From Bursaphelenchus xylophilus (taxonomy: Eukaryota > Nematoda > Chromadorea > Rhabditida > Aphelenchoididae), in contig CAJFCV020000003.1 in assembly GCA_904066235.2 (NCBI GenBank), positions 8,928,001 to 8,992,000 on the forward strand: a DNA stretch of 64,000 nucleotides, in the 5' to 3' direction. The notes beneath the pieces are model-generated. The model saw nothing but the letters and a program-made list of their open reading frames with translations. It was not told where the DNA came from and made no database searches. Shown piece by piece: positions 48,315 through 58,263 of the stretch. The translations under genes and the position numbers were made by a program. Position 1 is the stretch's first letter. Each line of letters starts with the position of its first letter.

Positions 48315-51199
48315 CACATACTCATCAAATTAATCACCCAAATCGGTCCTAGGATGTACATATAATTATAGATAACCTTTGGTCTAAAATCTCTTCAGTT
48401 CTTCGTATTTTAGGTCGCATTTTGCTTTATTCTAAAGTATTCTTTTTGCTCTCTCATTCCTTATATCCTAAATTTGATTTGTAATCATATCCGAGTTCAA
48501 AATCATCTCCCGATATTCCCCCATCATATCCCGGTAACAAAGAGTGCATAACGCGTCAAAACCCCTCCTCTTTTGTGCATATCATCATTCTCATTCAACA
48601 AGCCAAATCGCCGAATCTTCACCTATACTGTAACTTCCATTGTCCGCGAATTAAACGGCTCATCCATCAGATTTTGACCTTAATTTATACGAGCATGTGT
48701 CAGAAACGCAGAGCCGATCTGTTTCACAATGAAGTGTGTTTTCTGGTTACTGCGTCCGGTAAACAAGTCTATATATGTCTAGAGCAATAAACACATCTCA
48801 AGTTGGGGTTGATCTCTGATGTGCGGGCCTGATGGGCCTTTTTATAAAGGAAGGGGTTACTTATGAAACAAAAAAGGTAGAGTGTTTACTAATGCAGAGG
48901 TCTAAACGAACACTTATTGAAATTCTTGGAAAATACAAACATAAGAAAATACGGTTGTTAAATGAGGAGTTGGTGAACAAAAAAGAAGATAAAACAAGTC
49001 ATCTTCTCAACAACATAAAACTTGCTCGGCATATAAAAAAGCACCAAGAAACTTGTAAGCTATAGAAGGACTGTTTTATTACGCATATGGGCTTCTTATA
49101 CATATCCAAAATCAATGCTTCTGAAAGGGGTTGATAGCGACTACAGGAGGGCTTATTGGCTGCCAACCGACACTAGAAATAATTTACACACCAATTCGAA
49201 AAAAATTCCGCATTATCAAAAGTTTTGTAAGACAAAGCCGACAGTTTCTAAATTTTCCTGGCCGGGCTTTCGAAAATTGTAGGTCAAAGCCCTGCTGGAC
49301 CTCAAAATTTTAGTTCTGCCCGATTTCCAGCCATTGCGGTACAGTTTTCAACTTACCGGACAGGTATCCCAAATACGCTCAGATTCGTGCTCTGCAAAAA
49401 CATCCGAGAGCTTCAGGATAAAGGAAAATATAATAATATTTTTTTTCCTGGCCTACCGTCTCTTTCGCCTGCCTCTGCAAAGGTTGTCGATTATTTCCAG
49501 CATTTCCAAAATTGAAATCTTTAATACTTGAATATCACTCTTGTTAAAAAGTGTTCCTGCTTCTTACCGTAGTTTGCGTTTATAGAGAGAAACATTTATC
49601 AGGTACATATCTCAATAAAAAATCCTTACTGTAGAGTGATTAACTTCCTCTTTGTACTCCAAAATTCATTTTTCATCATCTTCTGGCAATGGATTTATTG
49701 CGTTACCTGAAAAGCAAAGAACAATGGTGCCTCAAAACAAGTTCATCTTCGTAAAAAGCAAACAAAGCTTTTTAACCGAATAAATCAGTGGTTGATCATC
49801 AATTTGTTGTCCCTAATGAAAGCGACTTGCAAAGGCTGTTATAAAGTTGGCTCTGTTTTCGCCAAATCGTTAATACATTTCTGAAATTCTCCATCTCAAT
49901 TAGTATCATACGGCTTGATATACAAGTTTTGCGTTCCAAAAAACACAATGACTGTCACCACAACTTGCACAAATATTCCTCGCCTACTTTAAACCGCACA
50001 TCCCCGCTATTCAACAGCATCCTCAACCCTACGACTTCAAAACTTCTTAAACTACAAAGCGACCGTCAGTCCTGGCTAATCGTGCTAAATATAGGCCTCC
50101 CGATGACAGCCAAATATACGGCTTTGGGGTCCATAAAAACCTGTCGCTTCCAGAGTGCATATTCAGTGCGCTTCTGGAATGTGGAAGTGTCATAAAAAAT
50201 GGCTGGGAAGGTCATTCCGCAAGCATAGGGAAATGACCATTAAAACAGATGTTTGGTCACTACTTCTGGAAGGCTGTAATATAGGATTTCATAGAGGGAA
50301 ATGGCATTCAAAGCAGTTTGAACATTATACTTTATAGCGGTCGTAGGAGAGATAAATCAAGGTGGAAATACTGCTGAAAGTGCAGCATAATTTATGTAAA
50401 ACTGCGGAATCAGTAGAACAGTCGACATTTCTGAGTATGTTACACAGTTTGAAAGCATTTCAAAATTGAGTGGCCAAAATTTTGATATAAAAACAAGAGT
50501 GAAGTTATGCTGTATAAGGATGCAGTTTAATAAGGGTTTTTGATTTTTGTATTCCTCCAGGACCTGCTGACACGTTGATTATAATTGCATGTAGACTTAG
50601 CAGATTAGGCTTCAAATTTCGCATGATTTTCTAGCAAGATCAAAGGTCAATCTCTGAAAATCTTGCTTCCTGCTTTGTAGACACACCCGTGAAATAAATA
50701 CGTTGATCTTTGAGGATACGGAACGACTAGAAAACAGTTTCTTCGACTAAATCCTTTCGAGATTTCTCGGTGTTGCATCCTTGCAATTTTGAAGGTAATG
50801 TATCCCTTTGGAAGATGCAGAACTGACCAAAAGAACGTCATCAAAATAACTTTTTTGAATTGATAGAATCATGGAAACATTATTCCTATGATGACGATTT
50901 AAAAAAGTGACATCATTTTGACAGTCTTAAAGTGATGTGAGTGAGAGTATCTTTAGAAATGACATCAAATGCAATCTCATTTCCGATCTAACAAATAGTT
51001 CTTCTACTGGCTCTAATGCATCGGTAATTTTCGTTGAATAAAATTACGTTCAATACGCTGTAAGTTGTACCCGAATTGTATGGCCACCCTTGTCGTTTAA
51101 TGCGCCCACTTAACGATCATATACGACAACAAAGTCGTTGACAGCCCTCCATTCGGCCGCGGCCCATAAGCGGCCCTAATCATAACCGTTCCGCTGATT
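48315..51199. other. Transporter 3' UTR and AT-rich intergenic DNA
   Basis: No supported gene. The plus-strand open frame at 48832-49065 (77 codons, Lys-rich) lies just after a polyadenylation signal and matches nothing I recognise. I see no transposon ends here. Confidence 0.45.
48786..48791 (+). terminator. Candidate AATAAA polyadenylation signal of the transporter gene
   Basis: Canonical AATAAA 472 bases after the stop codon. The 3' UTR would be longer than usual for a nematode, so an earlier weak signal could be used. Confidence 0.3.
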
Positions 51200-54100
51200 T
51201 ATGGCGCCGTTTTAATCTCCTTGGACATTAAAAAGTAAAATCTCCGCAATGGCCATAAATTAGGAGTCGAGTGGGCAGGGAGGGGAGTTTGGTTCGATTT
51301 GATGAAAAAAACGCCTGGAAGCGTCCGGTCGGGTTCGGTCGGGTTCGGTGGAGACGCGGGGGGAGAAAGGAGGGAGAACGGTGAAGGGGAGAGGAACGGG
51401 GGGACGACGAGACGCGTCTGTCTGCATGCGTGGTGTGGCGGTGGCGGAGTAGACTTGATTTGGAGTGCAGTTTGGGGACAAATGGACGCCGGAGCCGGTA
51501 CGACACAGCACGGCCGGCCCTCGGAGTGACCAGAGGTCGGGTTCGCGTTTTTTCTCCGCCGTCCCTTCGTTCCTCTCCGTTCGTTTTTTTTTATAATTTT
51601 TGTCTGGGTCCCACAATTTTCGTGTGTCCATGGGCCCCTCCCACTTTTGAAACATCGCCGGTGCCCCGAGGGCAACGTTCAGCACTTTTGTGCGGCCCGC
51701 AAAAGGTTGTCCAATTTGTAGGGCATCGTACGAAATTCGGACTAAATTTTGCACAAGTTTTTTTTCGCGGGGCCGTTCTTCGTGCGGCGGCTCGTACGAC
51801 CAGGTAATGGGGCTGTAATTTTCCGCCTTACACGCACCCGTCGTGCCAGTCCAGCGGCCGAAACATGCGGAAGAGCGCCCAAAGGTGACAACTGATTAAT
51901 TCGTTCCGTTTGCGCCGTCTGCCGCCATCTAATGCGAGGGTTTCGAATCTCCGGAAAATGTCTGGGAGTCGTTCCTCGGCTGGGGCAGTGAACGGCCGAG
52001 TAATGGGCTTATCGGTCTTCGCGCCACGGCCTTGCAGTGTTGGTGCAACACTTATCTTGTATCCCCGCCCTTTTAGTTTTTGCGCCCAGACGTTTCGCAG
52101 CAGCCCCGTACGAAAAAGCCGACTCTTCTGCCAGCCGATTTTTGGTGCAAAAGCCCCTTCCAGCTGACCTTGAGGCTGGCTGTCTGGCTGGACCTTGCCC
52201 CGATCCCCTCCCAGCCTCCTCCCCGTTCCCAGCCGAGATTCTCCTCCTCCTCCCCGGACCGTCGTCGAGTGAGGGCGGGTGTCGCGGCGACTACCACAGG
52301 TCCAGCGGCTTCGAAGTCGCGGCTTCCCGGTTGACGCAGCGCTCTCGCCTCGGCTAGACACCCACACGACCGACGAGATCATGTCGGAACGGAGGGTCAG
52401 CACTTTTGTTTATTCCTCCCAAGTGATCAGTGTTCTTTTATGGGGCGGCGGAACATGTCCGCGCTGATCTTCTTCCTCCTCCGTCGCTGACTCATCCCCT
52501 CCTCCCAATCCTGTTCGTTTTCTGGCTGACGCATCGGATGTGCTAAGTTCGGAGATGTTCCGGCCTTGTCTCATGGCGTACGTTTGTTAACCGAGGCCCC
52601 CATCCGAACGTTCTTGAACCTCCGAATTCCGATCATTTTTTGGGTGACAAATACGCACTGATAAACAATTTGTTTTATCGAAAAGGGAATGCCTGCGGGC
52701 TTCCTCGTTGCGTAATACATCAAAGTTTGAAAAGTTTGGTCTCAGCGCGATGTTCTGCAAGTATAAATACGCCAAAATTGCTTTTGATTCCGCGAAAATC
52801 CGTTGATTTTCCCATTTCTCCGAAGATTATTCCTAAATTTCTCTGTTTTAGATTAAGTTCCCCGTGATGTTCCGCTGATTCATGTTCGTATTCGTTGGAT
52901 TCTTGTTTGTTCTACATTCGGAATGGTGTGTGAGGTAAGTGAGTCGAGTCCTGCGTCAAAATCCTGCAAGAATTTCGGTGGTTTTCCCTAATATTCGCCT
53001 TATTTGGCCTAATTATTCTCCAAAATATTCGAATGTTCTACCAGTTTCTTGGCTGTTCTTTCCTCTTTCCGTTGGAATTTGCGCTTTTCTCTCCCCGCTG
53101 AACGTTGATCCGTTCCGGTTTCCTTTGAAGGCGTTCCTTTTTGCCCGCCAGAAATTCTTTATTTATCCTGGTCAAGACTGTTTTTTTTTTATTTTCTACA
53201 ATGTTTTGTTTATCCCGCGGTTATATCCCGAAGGCAATGCGGACGGGGGGTCAGTAAATGGTGTCAGGTCATTTTTCCAGGACTTTCACCACTCTCTTTT
53301 TTGTTGCACTTTGTCCCCTCCCCGGAGCGGGTCCCTCCGTCGACTCCGCGGTCTCTGCTCGGTGTGTCGTCGCCCTTCGCGAAGACCGCACCCTACTTTT
53401 TCTTTCTCCCGTCCCTCAGTCATTCGCTCCGGCTTCACTCGGCGTTTTTTCTCCTTTTTGAGGGTCACGTGCAACGATTTACTGTCCTAAGATCACCTTC
53501 TTGCCCTTATTTTGTTCGTTTTTGTCGTTTGCCGACGATTCCGAGGGTAGTTCCTGCTTCAGGACGTCCGTCTTGTCTGAAACTCCTCTTTTTTGCGATT
53601 CTAATTAGTGCGCTAGGATTACAAGCTCCCCGGCGCTGAATAGACGGTCTTTAAGGCGCTTTCAGTTGAGCCAAGATAAGTAATTATGAGTAGTTTTAAC
53701 TGGCAAATTGTTTTTCGCCGAAAAGATCCACCCGTATGACATCTGCTCCGCGTTCTGGTGATGAGTCAGCGGCGCCCACTTTAGCGGCCCGGTGTGATCT
53801 CATAGCTCGGGGCGGCCGGCTCAGCCAATAGGTGAGCCCAGCAGCTGGCTTTTGTTTCGGGGCGGCGCTACTATGCATAGGGCCTCGGCGTCGTTCGCAA
53901 ATTCTTCGGGCTGGTTTACTGCGAGTCCGCTGAAGCATCTCATTTCGGTTTTTTCTTGACTTGAAGAGGTATGCTTAAACTTTGAATTCGGTCTCTTCAA
54001 GGGCTGTCTTTAAACGGTTCGGTTTTCGAAACCGGTCGGTCCTCTGCGCGCGTCCTTTCGAAACCACCGCCGGCCGGGCAGCCGAACCAGGGGCCGGGTT

Positions 54101-55250
54101 AGGGGTCATGAGGGGCGACCGGCGGGCCCGAAGCACTCGCAGAACGACGCTAGCGTAGAGGAGAAGGTCTCTCCAAACACTCTGCTTTCTCTCCCTTCCC
54201 TTCGCTCCATCGTCTTCCCATCGTCCCGGCCTTCTACCGTAAACGAGCGAGGACAGGCGCCGCGTGGCACAAGTGCTAGTCGTCGGAGGACGGCAGGAGC
54301 GAAAGGGGAAGACGAAAGGAGAAGAAAAGGCGACTGTGGGAGCCTTCGTTCGAGGGCAGCAGTTGTCGAATGGAGGGTTTCCGGAGACCCCGACAAGAAC
54401 GCGGGCAGAGCCGCGACGACGATGCATCTTTTTCTGGGCAGAGAGCGAGCGGTGCATTCCACACACACTCACTGCCCAGTTTTTTCTAGCCTTAAAAGTG
54501 ATGGGGCGCGTTTGGCGAAGGGGAGCAGGCGTCTCCATCCCCACCACCACCACCTCTTCATGGGGTCGAGATGGGGAGTGGATGTGCGCCCTTTCCCTTC
54601 CACAGCACTCGCCATCATCATTCACTCACTCGCTGCTCTGTTTCTCGGTCTTTTCGGCGCCTCCAACCTCTCGGTTTTCGTCGATTTTGACCACTACCAC
54701 GCCCCCAAAAGGCCAGCTGTGCCGAAACGAGGGCCGGTCGGGTGGGGCAGGTTGCAGTGCCATTCTGCACTGGTCATCCGCCGCCGAGGGAGTGCGTCCG
54801 TTGGGGAGTGGGCGCGACGAACAGTGCGAAAACGCCGTCCACTGGGGTCAGAGGGTTGGGGTGGAGAGGGGGGAGGCCGCGGACGCGTCAATAGCAGACG
54901 GCGCCGCGTCAACGCCCGATTGTCCAGAGCCCGAACGATGGCGGGGCAGATGCCCTGCATTTCGGCGCACCACCCCCACTCTCCTCGCCTCGCCCGCTCT
55001 CTGCGGCGGCGGTAGTTGTGGGTATTAGCTTGTAGGGTGGGGGTTCGCCTCATCCTCCCAAGCCCCCCTCCCCAACGCCCATTCGGCTCGTCCGTCTGTC
55101 CAGCGCACTGGCCATTCCTTCTCCTCGAGACGCCGCCACTTTCCCCATGTCCATTCCCTCTTGCCGGTCTCGTGTCCACTCTTCTCTTCAGCCTCAAAAT
55201 CCCCAATTTTGGGCCGCTTTTTCCGGCTCCTCACAGTGATCGCGCATCCG
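51200..55250 (+). promoter_or_regulatory. GC-rich block, probable promoter/pri-miRNA region of the mir-100/let-7 cluster
   Basis: About 4 kb of markedly GC- and CpG-rich DNA in an otherwise AT-rich window. Long open frames occur on several frames and both strands at once (for example 54264-55028 + against 53975-54625 -). That is expected of GC-rich non-coding DNA, and none shows a known domain or nematode-like splicing. The block ends directly at the miR-100 precursor. The simplest reading is a promoter plus primary transcript for the microRNAs. A 5' UTR for the SLC49-like gene downstream is also possible. Confidence 0.45.
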
Positions 55251-55335
55251 ATCAACCCGTAGATCCGAACTTGTGTTTTTAATGTTGAGATAACACAGGC
55301 TTCGGAGCCGGGTCGTTCGAGTGTTCGTATTTCGA
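55235..55335 (+). ncRNA. mir-100: mir-100 microRNA precursor
   Basis: The mature 5p arm lies at 55254-55275 and begins AACCCGTAGATCCGAACTTG, identical to miR-100 of other animals. The opposite arm (about 55294-55315, starting CACAGGCTTCGGAG) pairs with it through most of its length, leaving an 18-base loop. The lower stem continues pairing outside the mature arms. MicroRNAs are cut by Drosha and Dicer and guide Argonaute to mRNA 3' UTRs. The miR-100 seed is shared with the C. elegans mir-51 family. let-7 follows 189 bases later on the same strand, so one primary transcript is likely. Confidence 0.95.
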
Positions 55336-55424
55336 GGAGCGGCGGTTCGGAATAGCCAAGAAACGAAAAAAATCGCAGAAAACCCACCGAAATGCAGAAA
55401 AACACCAAAAAACAAACAAAAAGC

Positions 55425-55525
55425 AATAATGGCGTCCGGTGTTGAGGTAGTAGGTTGTATAGTTCGCGTATTATCATTGGAGGTAACTGTGCAATCTGCT
55501 AGCTTACCATTTGGCCCATCTGCCT
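55425..55525 (+). ncRNA. let-7: let-7 microRNA precursor
   Basis: The mature 5p arm lies at 55443-55464, begins TGAGGTAGTAGGTTGTATAG and matches let-7 exactly over all 22 bases. The 3p arm (about 55487-55508, starting CTGTGCAATCTGC) pairs with it using many G:U wobbles, as in known let-7 hairpins. The lower stem CCGGTG/CATTTGG extends the helix. let-7 controls late developmental timing by repressing lin-41 and related targets. The terminal loop contains GGAG (55479-55482), the motif bound by LIN-28 in other animals. It lies 106 bases (end of 3p to AUG 55631: 122) upstream of the SLC49-like gene. Confidence 0.98.
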
Positions 55526-55587
55526 TGAAAATGGGGGGCAGGACTCGACTCGAACAACAGCGCTGATAACAGAATATAATTGAACGG

Positions 55588-55593
55588 AATAAA
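55588..55593 (+). terminator. Candidate AATAAA signal between let-7 and the SLC49-like gene
   Basis: A canonical hexamer between the let-7 hairpin and the next start codon, followed within about 10 bases by TTTCAAAG. It could end the primary microRNA transcript, with the downstream gene then trans-spliced. It may also be a chance match. Confidence 0.35.
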
Positions 55594-55630
55594 GGCATTT
55601 CAAAGCATTGGTTTTTGCACTTATTAACAA

Positions 55631-58153
55631 ATGTTTCGGGTCTACACACAACGATGGCTCGTGCTGTTGGTTGTGTGTCTGTTGAACTTCTCGAATGCGA
55701 TGGTAAGCCGATTCCGCGCCGCCCTAAACATGTTCAGCTAGACGTGGATTACATTCGCTCCGATCTCCTATTACACCAACTCCTTTTATGGCGACAGAAA
55801 TGCGGCGACTTTGTTGAATGTCATCTTCATGGCGGTCTCGATTCCGTGTGGGATTGTGGCGTTCTGGGGAGTGGATCGATTCGGGATTAGAGTTGTTGTA
55901 AGAGTTTTTCTGAACTAGGACGAATTTTGAGTCAAATTATTACACTTGACCCAGCAAAAGGATGAAATTAATCAGGGAATTTCTACGACATTTGCCAGAT
56001 TTTCAGCTTGCGTTTTGCAGAAAAAAATTGCAAATTCCTGGTGTCCATTTTTTTATTGAAAAATTCACCATTGATTTTTTATGCAGATGCAAAATTGGAA
56101 CAAATTCAATGTTACTCTTGGAATAATCCACCTCTAAAATATCACGCTTAACCCATCAAAACCACCTCAAATTAAGATTTAGTGTATTGCTGGTGCTGTT
56201 TTCAATTTCCTCGGGAATTTGATCCGTTTCTCGGCCGTCTTCTTATCCGGTCCAGCCAGATTTTGGTTGACCTTGTTCGGCCAAGCCTTGGCCGCCTCGA
56301 TCCAGCCGTTCGTCATGTATCTGACCACCAAGACTGCTGCTATTTGGTTCCCAAACTCGGAGAGAGTGACCGCAAACACGTTGGCGGCGCTCTCCAATTC
56401 GCTGGGTGTGGCGACCATGTACTCCATATCGCCACTTGTTGTTAACAGCAACTCGAAAGTGGACTTTATGATCTTGGTAAGAGAAGGGTGCAATTTTCGT
56501 TGGTTCGAAAATTTTTAACTGATTTTAAAGTAGTTTGAAGTCAACATAAGGTCTCGGAAATGGTATAAAAGTCAAGATGACATTAGGAATGGCAGATTCA
56601 GCACTTATGAAGGGCCATTTTTCATAAGCCCAAACAGATTTCCAGAGATTTATGTCGCTTTTTACTCAAGCTGACTCTTCTAATAGCATTTTTCCAATTT
56701 CGAAATCGAAAAAACTATGATTCATAGGGCTTATAATCATTTCAAAGACGAATCGCTTGAACCTTTCGAGGCCGTTTCGAAGAAGAATCAATTCAAAAAG
56801 GCCAAGGAAATGTTTCTTTTTGAAGGATAATACTCTAAAATAACGTTTGGAAAAAAATGAATTTTTGTGTAAAAATTAAGCGGCTCTCATCAAAAAGAAA
56901 ACAATATTTTCAAACCCAATGCCCTAAATTTTATCAAAATTTAAGACTGGAAGTTACTGTATCAAATTTAATAAAATGCTCTCAGAATGGCCTAACCTCC
57001 CTCCTGACCTTGATTACTTTAATCCTATCATTTGGAGTGACCAGAACGGCCCCCAAAACTCCTCCATCCGCCTCAGGCGATGGCTCAACCGATGCCGGAG
57101 ACTTCAAAAAAAGTTTGAAGACTCTGATCACCGACAAGAATTTTATCATCCTAAACATGGCAGTTGGAAGTGGAGTTGGTCTGTTCAATTGTCTTTTCAA
57201 CAACCTTCAACCAACGCTCTGCTCTCAAGGCTATGACGTCACTATTATCTCGTTATGTGGGAGTGGAATGATAGTGGCCGGACTGGTTGGATCCGCCATC
57301 ACCGGAGTTATTGTGGACCGAACAAAACGCTTCAATGAGGCCTACAAGCTTTGTCTCAGCATGACCGCCATTTGCACAATTCCAATGTCTTTGTTCGTGC
57401 TGCGCGAGAATCAACCCGCTCTGGTGATGCTGTCCATTTTCTGCTTCGGCTTCTTCGGTCTGGCCACTTATCCGGTCAGTCTGGAACTGGCCGTGGAGTG
57501 CACTTTTCCGGTGCCGGAGGCCTTTTCCTCGGGCTGTTTGATATTTTTCGGGTAAGCACTAAACCCGTTGGACCCTTTTTTGGGCGGAATAAAAGCCTCC
57601 AAGGCGCGGCGCTGACCTCCACTCCCACTCGCGTTGCAGGGGCCCTAAAAGCGCGGGGTAATGGACGCCGAGGAGCGGGGTCAAGTCCGCCATGGAGAGT
57701 AGGACTGATTCCCTCGGCAATTGCGCAATTTCAGGCAAATCTTTGGTATAATCTACATAATTGCGACCTCCTTGCTTACCACCGCACCCACCGATCAAAT
57801 GCGAGCCCATCAGACTTGCACTCGGGTCGATTTGGATGTGGAGATTCTTCAGTGGAATAGTAAGTAAAAAACACAAAAAATTGAAATTTAAATCTCGTAC
57901 TAGTACTCTTTGCGGGCTCCAACAGACATGTGATTAAAGATTAAATCATAAAAGCGGATTTGCTGACATAAAAGTCACTAAATTATATTACGCTAGACCT
58001 AATCAACAAAATTCTAACATTTGATGAATTTCAGCCGCTCAATACCTTTGGATGGGTAGCATAATCGCGACAGCTCTCTTCAGTGTTGTACTATTTACTC
58101 CCAAATATCAACGGATGGAACATGAAAAAGAGAAAACACAAGATTTATCCTAA
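55631..58153 (+). CDS. SLC49/FLVCR-like major facilitator transporter
   Basis: A 12-helix MFS protein of the SLC49 group (FLVCR1/2, MFSD7/SLC49A3, DIRC2); characterised members move haem, choline or other small organic solutes. Exons: 55631-55702, 55742-55897, 56183-56476, 56986-57551, 57735-57859 and 58035-58153, giving 443 residues in frame. Signature stretches are QRWLVLLVVCLLNFSNAMTW, FAPISYYTNSFYG, and TKTAAIWFPNSERVTANTLAALSNSLG. The last matches the family's TKxAAxWFP...ATAN motif. The N-terminal tail is short (about 8 residues), unlike FLVCR1, and fits an SLC49A3-like protein. Intron 1 is only 39 nt. The gene starts 122 bases after the let-7 3p arm, so the two may share a promoter or transcript. 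Its 3' end meets aconitase. Confidence 0.85.
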
Positions 58154-58263
58154 TATGACACAAGTCCGAAAAAACAGTGGCTACCACTAAACCGGCGAAT
58201 AATTAAACAAATCGGGTATCCAAAATAGTCAAATCCTGTGCTTAGCTTAGCGAGAAGAAGAGT
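58154..58263. other. Convergent 110-bp gap between SLC49-like and aconitase genes
   Basis: The two stop codons are separated by only 110 bases, so the 3' UTRs very probably overlap. No clean AATAAA is visible in the gap. AATTAAA near 58200 on the plus strand is a possible variant signal. Confidence 0.5.

Noticed and set aside
48832..49065. 77-codon Lys-rich open frame after the amino-acid transporter
   Set aside because: AT-rich chance frame; no domain and no promoter or splice context.
51260..52403. Long minus-strand open frames (up to 191 codons)
   Set aside because: Low-complexity translations and mutually overlapping frames; no recognisable domain.
53975..54625. 216-codon minus-strand open frame
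   Set aside because: Same GC-rich block, conflicts with plus-strand frames, low-complexity Arg/Ser/Pro content, no family match.
54264..55028. 254-codon open frame in the GC-rich block
   Set aside because: Other long frames overlap it on both strands, composition alone explains the lack of stops, and no domain or splice-consistent continuation is visible.
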